A stretch of 64,000 bases of DNA from Perilla frutescens (GCA_026008535.1 BRKX01000004.1:43280501-43344500), one strand, 5' to 3'. Positions 9,850 through 22,159 are shown, numbered from the stretch's first letter. Numbers and translations: made by a program. Notes: generated from the letters alone by a model not told the origin.

Positions 9850-12345
9850 GTACATTTAAGTCCGCACCACCAATGGGCATCTGGGATGTGCACACACGTC
9901 TGTTGTGACTCGGGCCATGACATCTAGTACAAACCTATCTTTGTGAACTAGATGATGCATCAACACCTCCCCGATCTCTTGACATCTGAGGATAATCGAC
10001 TTATTTTTTATCACTGGGGCGAGTATAGGTGGTGAACCATAAGGTGGCAAAATTCACTCTTTTGAACTGAGTAAGGCCATGATGACTGAGTCGTACATGC
10101 TGACTAAAGTCTCTATCTTGTAGCACCTATCCACAAAATCATACATGTGTCCACCAGAGTATCTATGTGTGCACAAGAATTATAGTTAAAAACCATGAAA
10201 GTTGACCAAATGGATTCTTAACAAAAAAAACCTATGAAAGTTGTATACCTGATCGCTGCTACAGCGTGGCTACATGAGATCAAATCCAACTCGATCATGA
10301 CAATCATAGGTCCAATACTGAAGATCGACCATATATATCTCTCTGTCAACCTCAACTTTCCATAAATGTGCTAATGTCATGCATTGAGCGGGAAAATATC
10401 ATCCATACTCAACATTCTTGGATAACTTGTTTACAGCTTCCTGAGTCAACACGTGATCCCAACTCTGCGCGGCAGCTTGTTGCTCAACAAACCATTCTTC
10501 CATAATACTCCTGAACATCTCAATCATTGAGCAAATATGTAATCTTCTAGCCCACAATAGACGAGCATTTAGTGACTCAGCCACATTAGATGTCATGAAA
10601 CTGAAACGCCGTGTGGGACACTGCGATCGGGACCAATGCTCAGGACCAATACTACAAAGCTTCTGGTATATTGGTGTGCTCACCAATTCCAATACTGACA
10701 TATGCCTCTGTAATACGTCTGTCTAATAGGAATAGACAACCTCCTTAAACATAGCAATCACATGAGCACCGCACTTCGCCATTTTATTCTGCAAATGATA
10801 ATATCACAATTCGTGTGCCGCTCTTGGAAAAACAGCCGCGACATCATTTTTAATGTTATGGTGTTGATCTGACACGATGAGAAGGTCTTCAGTCTCCCCC
10901 AAAGTGATATCCAATCAACTCAGGAACCAATTCCAAGATTTATCATTCTCGATCAGACCGAGACCAATTGCAATAGTTAATATTTGTTCGTTGTTGTCCT
11001 TTATCGTAGAAACAAACAGAATTCCCTTGTTCTTCCCCTTCAAGTGTGTCCCATCAATCACGACCACTGGTCGTGAACCTTCCTGAAAAGCACTAATGCA
11101 CGGTTTGAGTGCCAAAAACACATACTTGAACTGATCTTCAGAGGTCGTCTGGAATTTATACAATGTCCCGGGATTTCGCAGTTGTAATGTGTGTAGAAAT
11201 GCAGGTAATTGCGCATACGACTTATCATAGTCTCCATAAATCATCTCAATAGCAATGTTCCTCAAGCACAAAGCGAAACTGTAATCTATCTGAATCCCGT
11301 AATCACATAAAAGCTTGGACATCACCTCTTTGGGCTTCAGAACAACCCCCTCATCCACCAGTTTACGTGTAAAATACTTTGCAATGACCCGTGTAGGCAC
11401 CTGGCATGGAGCAATTTAGCTTATATCCATGTGGCAAGTGTGAGTGCCGTTGAACTTGTAGATTCTCCAAATAACTCCATCAACAACAGCACACAACCTG
11501 AATGGGCACTTCCTGCCATGCTTGCACATATAGACCAGTCGTGTCTTGTTTGATCAATACACGACATACTCAACTCGATTCTGCATGTGATAAAGTCCCA
11601 CAGCTAGGGCCAAATCATCCTTGGTACGAAAAATAACACCCTTGTAAAGTGTATCTGTATGTGTTGTTGAAGGCTCATCACAATTCAGTGGGCCTGCAAT
11701 GTCAAGATTGGCAAGTGGAGCAACCCAATTGCTCAACGCCCTCTCAGATACATCATCAACCCTAGTATCCGATGATGTTGCTCCTCCCGTCATGCCCATC
11801 AATCGCTCTGTACCTCCTGTAGACCGAATCCAGCCACAAAAGTCCGTGAACACTTATTCGAGCAATGTCGATCTGTCGTTCTCTTCTTCTTCTTCTTCTT
11901 CTTCTTCTTCTTCATGAGGGAATGCATCGTCATCAACATTGTGCTCCGAAGCCTTATAGTAGTGCGTATCGTAACGAGACTCATCTCTAACTGACTCTCT
12001 TTTTTCTAGGACGGTGTCGGGGATGACCCTGGAATTGCTGCAGCCTCTCTGAATAACATATACAACTATCTCTAAGCTCTGTTCGCGGAGTAGGTCAAGC
12101 AAATATGCACCATCTTTCAATCTTGTCTTGATCTGTCTGCCACTGTTGGTGTTCAACAAATAAGATAACTGGTACTCGACAGATGTGGGATCAGTCTCTA
12201 ATAGATAATGAATCTCTCTAATCAGTGACCTAAAACACAACTGCTCCGATGACATGATGATAAGTTCCTTGTCATCATCTATGTATTGAGCTCTCTCCCA
12301 TCGGCCACTATGTCGTACAATAATATAACGTCTAACCATATGCAT
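9850..12345 (-). pseudogene. MULE (mudrA-like) transposase, decayed
   Basis: Read on the - strand from 12345. An N-terminal domain ends in an acidic run (Glu tract near 11885-11911). Next come a MuDR-type DNA-binding region (YKGVIFRTKDDLALAVGLYH), then the DDE transposase core. The three catalytic regions can be followed: VVIDGTHLKGKNKG (first Asp), LIVSDQHHNI (second Asp, about 10870-10890) and SNVAESLNARL (Glu, about 10570). A degenerate SWIM-like finger ends in SHAVAAI near 10250, followed by a donor-like GTATAC. A C-terminal exon runs about 10180-9850. Stops at 11854, 11554, 10915 and 10399, plus frame changes, make it non-functional. It is the partner of the Ulp1-like gene. Confidence 0.85.
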
Positions 12346-13100
12346 AACGATATTATACCCAAAATTTTTAAATCAATTTGCCTTTTAAAAATAAAGCATA
12401 AGGGTAAGCATAACGGTATTAAATCAATTTACCCTTTTTAAGCATAACGATATTATTAGGCATAACGAAAATCAATTTGCATAACGAAAAAAAGAATAAT
12501 GAAATAAGGAATAATGATAATTAAATCAATTTGCATAACGAAAAAAAAGAATAACGATAGTAATGATAGTTAAATCAATATAATAACGATAGTTAAAAAT
12601 GATAGTAACGATAGTTAAATCAATATAAAAATGATTATTAAAAAAATAACGATATTAAAAAAAGGAATAATGATAATTTTAATATAATAAAGATAATTAA
12701 AAAAGAATATCGTTATTATACTTAAATTATCATTATTCGGTTTTTACTTATCGTTATTCTTTTTTAATTAAAGTTAGGCATTTATCTTAATTATAGTTAT
12801 GACTTTATTTCTAATTACCGTTATGGCTTTAATTAAATTATCGTTATAGTTTATTTTAATTATTGTTATGTCCATTTTAACTAATGTTATACTTTATCAT
12901 TAGGATTGTTTTTAATTATTGTTATGCCTTCTATTTAATCGTTATAAACATTATAAACTACGTTATGCCTTATCGTTCAAGCTATCATTTATGTCTTATT
13001 GTTATGCCTTATCATTTATGTCTTCTATTTCTATCGTTATTGTTATAACCTAACGTTATAGAATTAAAATCAAGAAATCATAACACTAGTTCATACATTC
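12346..13100. repeat. ATAACGATA array, segment 3
   Basis: Upstream of the transposase start. Dozens of ATAACGATA/GCATAACGA motifs (12350-12720) switch to the TATCGTTAT complement (12720-13080). The strand switch mirrors segment 1, giving a broadly symmetrical layout on the two sides of the MULE coding region. Confidence 0.7.
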
Positions 13101-13539
13101 GTATAGTTAAGAACGTAGAAACATAACAATAGATAGCTTAAACTAAAAAAAATTATACATTTCTTGCAGAAATAATCTCGAAACGTACCTTTCAAAATTT
13201 AGGAACTTTTACAGAAAAATGTTGAGGGTGTTTTGTTGATGAAGACGACGTTGCTTTTTTCAATAATCTTCTGTATCAAGTTCTCAATATATTTCTTCCC
13301 TTTTATTTGAGGGAATTCGACATTTTTTGTGCTTTTTTCGTTTTGGGTGTTCCGGATCAAACCCTACCTTCAATATATGCACATTACATCACCAATCTCT
13401 CTTACACAAAATTAAATGCATTAAATTTTATTTAATTTGAATCAACTAATACCTACCTATACAAATACATATTATGCATTTTACCTACCTCATTTTGGTC
13501 GAAAAAAAGAAAGAAATAATAATGCATTGATTTTCATTT

Positions 13540-14090
13540 AATGTTGGCCAACTAACACTTAATCGTTATGGCATAACGATTAAGATAAAAATGTAATCGT
13601 TAATAATTATGTCATTTAATAATGGCAATTGTTATTTATTATCATTTTCATTATGCATTATTAAATGCATCATGTTAGTTTTTTTTTTAAAAAAATTCGT
13701 TTTGCATTATTAAATGCATGACGTTAGTCTAATAATGCAAAACGAATGATAAAAAATTCATTTTGCATTATTTATTATCAGTTTTAGTAACGCATTAAAA
13801 AATTCATTTTGCATTATTAAATGCATTGATGTTCATTTAATGTTGACTAACTAAAAATGTAATCATTAATCGTTATGTCATTTAATAATGACAATCGTTA
13901 TTTATTATCATTTTCGTTATGCATTATTAAATGTATAATGTTAGTTTTTTAAAAAAATCGTTTTGCATTATTAAATGCATAACGTTAGTTTAATAATGCA
14001 AAACGAATGATAAAAAATTCGTTTTGCATTATTAAATGCATTATTTAATAAATGCATAACGTTATTTATTATCAGTTTTCGTTATGCTTT
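13540..14090. repeat. Palindromic AATGCATAACGTTA repeat block
   Basis: Several copies of a segment built from GCATTATTAAATGCAT, AACGTTAG and TCGTTTTGCATTATT alternate in direct and inverted orientation (for example 13690-13760 against 13960-14050). The block can fold into long hairpins. It keeps the CGTTATG core of the neighbouring arrays, so it is probably the terminal part of the same MULE. Confidence 0.6.
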
Positions 14091-14099
14091 ACATGAAAT

Positions 14100-15077
14100 T
14101 TAGGTAGGGATCGATCTTTTTTTTATATATATGTTAGGTATGAGTGTATTTATTGTTTAGTTATTAAAAAATATAAAATATACACCTACACAATGATTGT
14201 GGTGTGGAGACAAGTGTGTCATAAGAGTATTTTAGACATTTATACTCCAAATTGCCAAAATAACTCCCTATTTTTATATCTTTTTTTTTTTTCTCAATTA
14301 CTATTTAGTTTTGTCTATATTTATACATTTACACTTTTTTCGTTTCATATTTACTCTTTACACTACACAATATGATTTTTTTATCTTCACTCTAAAAGAA
14401 TTGAAGACAAGCAAAATAAATTGTTTTAAAAAACATAACACTCGTTCAAAAACCAATTACCAAACTACTTTTTAAAAATTAGTTTCTGAACTACCTTTTG
14501 ATAGTTCGGAAACTTATTTTTAAAAGACAGTTCGGAAACTAATTTTTGAATGACTGTTAAATTTCGAATAAAACTGATTTTTAAAAACTTAAAAATGTAT
14601 TTAAATAACTTTAAAATCATTTCATTTATGTTTCTGTTTCTGTTTTTGTTTTTTTTTTTTTTCTAATTTGTGATCCATTAAACAAATTTGTACGCAAATT
14701 TGAAACAGCAATCCCCGAAATCAAAATTTCTAATTCTAAAATTAAAATCAAAATCAAAAGCAAAACCACCAAAACCCTTCTAATCTTCCCCACGCCGCGC
14801 CGCACGCGTCGATCCTCACCCCGACGCCGCACAGTAGTCCGTTCTCCTTCAGCAGCAGGTCCGTCGCTGTCACAGTTCGCCTTCTGGTGTTTTTTGTTGT
14901 TTTCAGCATCTGGATATCGGCTTTTCCACTACATTTCTTGGGAATTCTGAATTTCTCGCTTGTTTGTTTCTACTGCCCTTCTTTATAGATTTCTTGAATT
15001 TCTAAACTCTATAGGGATTGTCTCTTTCTACCTCTTCTATTTTGTACTGATTCTGCTAATACATTATCTCCAGAATA
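14100..15077 (+). promoter_or_regulatory. Upstream region and 5' leader of the L3 gene
   Basis: 14100-14620 is AT-rich and holds a perfect-looking hairpin (AGTTTCTGAACTA / TAGTTCGGAAACT, about 14483-14516). 14750-14900 is much more GC-rich (CCACGCCGCGCCGCACGCG), typical of a plant housekeeping-gene leader. A leader intron is possible because a GC-rich part and the ATG at 15078 are separated by T-rich sequence ending in CTCCAG. No clear TATA box was identified. Confidence 0.4.
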
Positions 15078-17763
15078 ATGGCGGCCGCGTCGAGAGGCCT
15101 CGTTTCTCGCCTGAGGCACCTTCTCTCCGTCGACCCCGCGCTCCGATCCCTCTCCTTCGCTGCAGCTAACGCCACCCAGTTGCGAAGCTTCTCCGCCGGC
15201 GCCGAGGCAGAAAGAGATGATTTCCGAGTCATCGAACCGAAACCCGGCGTTATGACTCACGATTCCAAGAGGACTGGCGCCATCGCTGTTAAATGTGGAA
15301 TGACGGCACTCTGGGACAAGTGGGGCGCCAGGATTCCTATTACAATTCTCTGGATGGATGATAACATCGTCTCCCAAGTCAAACTCCCAGAAAAAGAAGG
15401 CTTTTGTGCTCTTCAGGTTCTTATTCGCACTAACTTTTTCTTTTCAAATTCCAGTCCTTTTTTCTTTCTTGTTATAGATTCAATAAAAATCAAATCTTGC
15501 TGCTGATGGCTAGTAGTACGCAAGAACAAAATGGCCTTTAGATTATTTGTTTTCTGAACATCAGCATGAGTGGTTTGCATTTCCAGTTCAAAGGGTCCCA
15601 AATTTTGGCTACCTTATAACATTTTCTTGCTGTGCTTAAGCTGATCAAATTGATGTTTGGAACTTTTTTCAAGGGGTTCGATCCTGACCTAGTGGGTGAG
15701 AACACTTCTAATGTGGAGTTTGTAGTTTTATGGTCATTCAAACTTTGCTTACTATATTCGCTGGTCTCTGGAATATTTTTTTTTCTCTATGTAATTACAA
15801 CTCCTCGATGGGTTTGACATTTAATCGTATGGTGCTAGCTAGATTGGATGTGGACAAAAAAAGGAGAAACATTTGAGAAAGCCTGAAGTTGGTCATTTTA
15901 GAGCTCAAGGTGTGCCCATGAAAAGGAAGCTCAGAGAGTTTCCTGTGACTGAAGATGCTCTTCTTCCTGTTGGAATGTCATTAGATGTCCGCCATTTCGT
16001 TCCAGGGCAATATGTTGACGTAACCGGAATTACAAAAGGGAAGGGGTTTCAGGTGACAGTGAATTCCTTTTCGAACCTATAAATCTGTTTCCCTCATTGT
16101 ACTTGCTCTCTGCTGTTTGTTTAATTTTGGAAAGTTCAGAGATGGATGAATGTTCAACAGTAGAATTTGAGACGCGCTTAACTATCCGTTTAAAGTGATG
16201 AACTTGCTGCACATCTAGAAAACAGTATACTTTGTGGTAATTCAAGGCTCCAAACAAGTCACATGATGCAGCATTCCTTTATCTCTCTCTCTCTCTCTGT
16301 GTATACTTATTGCCCTCTGAATTATGAAAACTGATGGCTTGTGTGACTGGTATTCTCAACATTAAATATCTGAATAATGTCTGTCCACCACTACAAAGGG
16401 ACAATTCATTGTTTTTGCATTTTCCAGGGGACTATTATGGAAAAGTTAACTAAGATCTAGAAAAAAAAATATTTCGTTCTTCTCAGAAGGTAAACTGAAA
16501 AGGATGTTTGACGTGTTATTTTGAGTAGGACATAAGAACCTATTTGATACTCAGTAACCTGAGGCTAGGATATTTACTGCGGGGTGTATGGGAACTGGTC
16601 TTCAAGTTCATTATTTCCTTGTCTTTGTCATTAAGAGAGTAATTTTGTTGAGAAATACATGTCGCTCGCGTTAATTTTTTTTGTGAAGTGCATAACATTA
16701 CATCAAGCATTTGTTCTGTTCGTAGGGTGGGATGAAAAGGTGGGGATTCAAAGGTATGCCTGCATCCCATGGTGCATCATTATCACACCGGAGTATCGGT
16801 TCTACTGGTCAAAGGGATGCTCCTGGAAAGGTATGTGTTGTTATTCATGGAATGTTAGGCTAGGTTTATTGAATCTTAATATTTGATTGATTTTCTAAAT
16901 TTTAGCAACATACTTCTGCCCCTTAACCCCTTTCCATATGTTATTAATTTAACTTCTAGATCCGGCCATATGGTATAAATGTATAATTAAGGAGAAACGA
17001 TAGTAGAGGACTTGATAATGCTTTAGGTTGAAAATTAGCTGTCTTAGAGGGAAGGCAAGTGTGCAATGAACATGACTAAGCGTTAGCGATATCAAGAATT
17101 TATAGTCCACCTGGGGTTTGTGCATCAGCAATTCTTTTTAATTGTTAGGATCTTGTTCGAGAGACTCCTTCATAGTTGAGAGCCGTGGTGATGGATAGTG
17201 TATATACTATTGGATGCATTCGTATTCTTTAACCCACAAAAAGGTTCATTTGAATGTATTGGTATAAAGTGGTAGCCGAACGGACAGGTATATATTAATA
17301 TATGCGATATTAGTTTGCAATGCGTATTGTGATTTGCTATTGCAACCAACAGGTGTTTAAGGGAAAGAAGATGCCTGGACACATGGGAGTTGAACAGAGA
17401 ACAGTTAAAAATGTTTGGATTTACAAAATCGACCCGGCAAGGAACCTGTTGTGGGTAAGAGGCCAGGTAATGTTTTGTTTCTCTTTCCTTGGTCCATGTT
17501 CTGTTTAGTGTTTAAAGTTGAAGGCCAACATATATCTTTGTTGCAGCTTGTCAATCTTTGTTACTGAATAAATTTGTGCCTTGCTGCAGGTACCGGGCGC
17601 AACTGGAAATTTTGTTTTCATAAAAGATGCTGTGTACAAGAAGCCAGACATTGCTTTGCTTCCATTTCCTACTTATTTTGCAGCAGAAGATGAGGAACCA
17701 ACACAATTGGAACCTATAGTAGCTGATTTTGGTGATGTAGACCCCTTCATGGCAGCAGATTGA
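15078..17763 (+). CDS. uL3m: Mitochondrial ribosomal protein L3 (uL3m)
   Basis: Large-subunit ribosomal protein of the bacterial/organellar uL3 type, which contacts 23S-type rRNA near the peptidyl-transferase centre. Five exons fit GT-AG rules and join in phase 0: 15078-15416, 15843-16052, 16726-16830, 17353-17466, 17590-17763. They give 313 aa, the usual length for the organellar form. The first 40-45 residues are rich in Arg, Ser, Ala and Leu with no acidic residues (MAAASRGLVSRLRHLL), as in a mitochondrial presequence. Family signatures follow: VGHFRAQGVPMKRKLREF, VDVTGITKGKGFQ, GMPASHGASLSHR, PGKVFKGKKMPGHMG and VRGQVPGATGNFVFIKDA. All expected segments are present and the frame is intact. 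Mitochondrial rather than plastid targeting is inferred from similarity to the plant L3-2 form. Confidence 0.95.
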
Positions 17764-18083
17764 GGGTTGCCATGTTTATTTTTATTTTTATTAGTTTAGT
17801 TACGTTGTGGGAGTTTTGAGCAATGAAATAGGAAATCCAAGGAATGTGATTTTGATAGTTGTATTACAACTCAATCATATCCTGGAAGGAAATTACCCTT
17901 GGGGTTTTGTTGTTATTATTTTCAATTTTCTCTAATAAATGCGCCTTAACTTTATGCAAAACTTAAGTGTGACATTGCTAATTGCTAATTTGATCGAGAT
18001 ATGATGAGATAATTTGGAACAAATCTTGTGGCCTAAAATTAAAGAAATTAGAGTGTTGCATATGACAGTTTCTTGAAATCGAT
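17764..18083. other. L3 3' UTR and spacer
   Basis: T-rich 3' sequence of the L3 gene to about 17950, then AT-rich DNA leading into the OTU-MULE. No terminal inverted repeat for that MULE was found here, so its left end may be lost. Confidence 0.5.
17934..17939 (+). terminator. Candidate poly(A) signal of the L3 gene
   Basis: AATAAA lies 171 bases after the L3 stop, in T-rich 3' sequence. Plant poly(A) signals are loose, so this is only the best match. Confidence 0.45.
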
Positions 18084-19162
18084 CTAGGTTTGAGTAAAAT
18101 TAAACATATGGTGTTTTGTAATCGATACATGGTAAATTTGTGTGGGTAATCCTTTTTCAAATACACTTCGGTTTGGAACCGACGACGATAAAGGCAGAAA
18201 TCTAGTGGGATAGCGGCCACCTAAAGTCACTAGGACAACCTTGTACACTGTAGCCATTACATGATCCAAATCAGGCAAAACAAACCAGTGTCTTGTGGGA
18301 GCTGTCAATTCATGAAAATTAAGTATTTTCATTTTTCAGCACTTTCTCCCTCCATCCACACTCTAGGAAACACGTGTCCCACATCTCTGGATTACTGTTG
18401 ATCTCGTAGAAAAGGTTAGTACGGACACGTGACCAAGACTCCTGATCCCCAAGCACCAAGCCAGCAATCGCACAAAATCCGCAATGACCATCAGCATTCA
18501 CATCCTCAGTCCTCGCCACATAGCTTCTAAATGATGCTGGTATTTGATCAATGTACCCAATCCCCAAATGATATGATGCTTTAGGATAAATGGCCTTTTG
18601 TTTTTGTAGCCTTGTGGTGAACGTCGCTTGTGAAAATGATGTACCACACTCAAATGAGTCCGGAACTTGCGAACAACTGTCATTGAACGAGTCAGTGTAC
18701 TCAAAAGCACTCTTTTCACGCTTCATGGATGTATCAGCTTTGGTTTTTGTGACTTTCGGTCTTCCACGAGTCTTAGTTTGCACGTCTGGTTCAACCATAG
18801 ATGTGGTAGAAGGGGTAACAATTTTCCTAAATCTCTTCAACATGAGCAATCTCTCAGACTCATCTGCTTGTGCGTTTGCACAATTCCAAGTTTCAAACCA
18901 ACGATTATCAACATCAGTAGCCACCACAATGTTCGCTCCTATAGGTTCCATATCCAATTTTCTCCAGAACTTATCCACAGAATCTAAAGAGAATGGTGTG
19001 GATGACCAAATATGCCGATCGATCTCATGTGGACAAGGAAGGCTGCACTTTGTTCTCATCACACAACCACATAATAATGGGTCCACTCCATCATTCCCAA
19101 TACTCTTCATTTTCTCATAAATTTTATCTAATGCAACAATAGAAATTGTACCTCGAAGGAAT

Positions 19163-20073
19163 TGAAATATCGGAGACTTGTAGCGATGTTGAACCACATT
19201 AATACTCTTTTCAAACGATGCATTTATTGCATTGAAAGAAGTCTCGAGCATATCATGTATCTTTTCCCAACATCATTCAAGATTGTCTGTACTTGTCCCA
19301 AGAAACCTTTTCAATTTTGCATGGGCACCTTCGACCCTGCAAAATCAATATAGTAAAAAATTGTTAGATATACAGTTGTAATCGTTCAAATTAATATAGC
19401 CTTGGTGGTGCCACATTCAAAAGTTTTGAATAAGAAATATAGAAATATACCTGCAAGTTGTGGTATTATCAAAGTGCATCACTCGATTAGTCCAAAAGCT
19501 TATAAATCTTTCTTTGTAAGGTACAATCCAATTGTTGATAGCATAATCCACAACAGTGGGATTGGTGGCATAGTCTTCTTGAAACCTTCGAAGCATTTCC
19601 CCATAGCGTGCTTCAGTCTCAGCAAGCACTATCAGATTCCATGCACTCAAGAAGGATTCCCATTGATCTTTAGTACGAAACTTCTTCTTGCAATTGGCAG
19701 TGATGTTCTTATTTATATGCCATCAGCATAAAAAATGACGGGCAGTGGGAAACGTCACCTCTATGGCATTCATCAACGCTCGTTCCCGATCCGTCACAAT
19801 TACACTAGGTAATGTGCTTTGGTCCATCAGCCCTTTAAGAACAGTGAGTGCCCAAATGTAGTTATCCTCCTTCTCAGCCTCCAAATAGGCGCATGCAACA
19901 GAGAACGTCATGCTTGTTGAGGTAACATCGACTATTTCGAATAAAGGTAATTTGTACCTGTTCGTCTTGTACGTACAGTCCATCAACAACACTTCAGAAA
20001 AAGCTCTAAGTAGCTTCACGCTTGTTGGGTGCGCATAGAACATATCCTTGACGGTGTCAGTCTGTGGACACCG
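19163..20073 (-). repeat. Tandem duplication in the OTU-MULE, unit 1
   Basis: Shares most of its length with 20074-20910. Both units begin near TTGAAATATC(G/A)GAGACTTGTAGC and end near GTCTGTGGACACCGC. This unit keeps a small intron (about 19339-19450 on the - strand, CAG|GTATAT ... TTGCAG|GG) between the CRA/CRG codons and GAHAKLKRF. Confidence 0.8.
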
Positions 20074-20910
20074 CTTGAAATATCAGAGACTTGTAGCAAT
20101 GTTGAACCACATTAATACTCTTTTCAAATGATGCTTTTATTGCATTGAAAGAAGTCTCCAGTAGATCATGTATCTTCTCCCAACATCCTTCAAGATTGTT
20201 TGTACTTGTCCCAAGAAACCTTTTCAATTTCGCATGGGTGGTGCCACATTCAAAAGTTTTGAATAAGAAATATAGAAATATAACTGCAAGTTGTGGTATT
20301 GTCAAAGTGCATCACTCGATTTGTCTAACAGCTTACAAATCTTTCTTTATAAGGCACAATCCAATTGTTGATAGCATAATTTACAACAGTGGGATTTTTA
20401 GCATAATCTTCTTGAAACCTCCGAAGCATTTCAGCATAGTGTGATTCAGTCTCAGCAAGCACTACCGAATTCCATACACTCAAGAAGGATTCCCATTGAT
20501 CTTTAGTACGAAACTTCTTCTTACAATTGTCAGTGATGTTCTTATTTATATGCCACCGACATAAAAAATGACGGGCAGTGGAAAACTTCACCTCTATTGC
20601 ATTCATCAATGTCCGTTCCCAATCCGTCACAATTACATTAGGTAACGTGCTCTGGTCCATTAGCCATTTAAGAACAGTGAGTGCCCATATGTAGTTCTCC
20701 TCCTTCTCAGCCTCTAGATAGGCGCATGCAACAGAGAACGTCATGCTTGTTGAGGTAACACTGACTATTTCAAACAACGACAACCTGTACCTATTCATCT
20801 TATATGTGATATCCATCAATAACACTTCAGGAAAAGCTCGAAGTAATTTCACACTTGTCGGGTGAGCATAGAACATATCCTTCACGGTCTCAGTCTGTGG
20901 ACACCGCCTC
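20074..20910 (-). repeat. Tandem duplication in the OTU-MULE, unit 2
   Basis: Second copy of the transposase-core segment. Relative to unit 1 it lacks about 70 bp covering the 3' part of the small intron and its acceptor, and the donor reads TT instead of GT. That is a genomic deletion rather than retro-processing. Confidence 0.8.
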
Positions 20911-21659
20911 GTATATTGGTAATAGTCATGTTCCTCAAGTTTACCTAATAGATACTGCATTTAGGGTCGACCAGCATGCTCCACATATTTATTCCTACTT
21001 CGCACATTATAAGTTGTCTTTATCGTGGACTTATTATTGGGAAAGCTTCTCTGTATTGCGGCCAATATTTGCTTCGGCCGGGTATGTGAACTCGATAAGC
21101 TAGCCACCAACTTCTCTTCATCCGATGTCAGGCGACTGGCGTATGCATGTCCTTCTAAATATTGTGCTTGTGGGTGATTGTGAATACCACAAACAACTTC
21201 TAACATCCATTGATTAAACTCTGGGAGATAATGCCCATTCAAATAAAAAGGACATCTAATTCTCTTCGACCTAGTCTCCCTCGAGCTCGTTTTGGAATTA
21301 TTGCTCTCTTTTCCCTATTTCCCTTCTTCCGAAACTTTATCATCCTCCAAACTTTATTTTATGTAATCACGTTCTGTTGGAGACTTCTTCTTAATCACAT
21401 GGGGATACCCACCTCATTCACATGCCAACACCAACCGAGGAATCCTAGTATCACTTCCAGCTTCCGTATGTTGCACAATAACGACAATACCAACTGGAAT
21501 AGCTCTCTCACGAACCCAACTGATCAAACTCTCACGATAATCAAATAATTCCATAGTATGGAATATGTCCGTAAAATCAGAAACCAACTTTGTATTGATT
21601 GAGCCCATAACACTGCTCTCAGTTCGATCCTATTCCAAATAAAATCAAAATCAGTTACT

Positions 21660-21920
21660 GCAGTAATTCATGTTCGAACTTAAAAATTTGAACAGGTTTA
21701 TTATGTTCGAGCTTGAAAAATCAAACTATTTCATTATGTTCGGTTAATTAAGTTCGAACAGAAAATCATCAAAAAATGTTAAGTTCGGTTCGAGTTTAAA
21801 AGTTCAAACACTTTTGAAGTGTTCGATTTTTCAAGTTTGAACATAGCTGTTTTATTCGAACTTCATTGTTCGAATTCTATGAAGAATGTTCGGACTGTAT
21901 TTCTCGAACAAAACACGATA
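21660..21920. repeat. TTCGAAC motif array upstream of the OTU-MULE gene
   Basis: GTTCGAAC, TTCGAACA, GTTCGGTT and close variants occur roughly every 15-30 bases in both orientations, immediately upstream (relative to the - strand) of the transposase start. The same motif field is found in the 51442-52221 element, linking the two. Confidence 0.7.
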
Positions 21921-22159
21921 ACAGGTCTAAAAAATCAGCGAAAACTCATAATTTAATCGGTACAAACTAATCAAAATGACTTACATTGCTATGTTCTTCT
22001 TCATTTTCATTCCGCATTGTATCTCTTTCGATATTTCCCACCACAATTGCACAAGTTGAATCTAGGTTGTTGAGTGAAATTGTGTTCAATACTTCTATCT
22101 TTTTTTAGACGTTTAGATCTAGGTTGTTTTAGATTTTTAATAGGTTTAATAATATATTT

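Larger units (their letters stand above)
18084..21608 (-). pseudogene. FAR1-type MULE transposase fused to an OTU cysteine protease domain
   Basis: On the - strand from an ATG at 21608. A FAR1-like region includes MLEVVCGIHNHPQAQYLEGHAYASRL (about 21210-21130). The MULE transposase core follows, with LLMDITYK and VTDWERTLMNAIE supplying two Asp residues and FLCRWHINKNI. Then the post-core GAHAKLKRFLGTS motif appears. The C-terminus (about 18540-18084) is an OTU-type deubiquitinase fold: DVNADGHCGFCAIAGLVLG carries the Cys, then RHWFVLPDLDHVMATVYKVVLV, and KHHMF carries the His. Breaks include stops, a one-base frame slip near 18320-18332 that splits the OTU domain, and a tandem duplication of the core. 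OTU-tailed FAR1 MULEs are known in plants; a role in removing ubiquitin is inference. Confidence 0.8.

Noticed and set aside
11699..11917. Serine-rich + strand ORF
   Set aside because: It is the antisense shadow of the Glu-rich tract in the MULE transposase.
15670..15700. tRNA-like GGTTCGATCC in L3 intron 1
   Set aside because: A single T-loop-like match with no surrounding cloverleaf.
18590..19120. 176-codon + strand ORF
   Set aside because: It is antisense to the OTU-MULE transposase C-terminus and lacks any recognisable motif.
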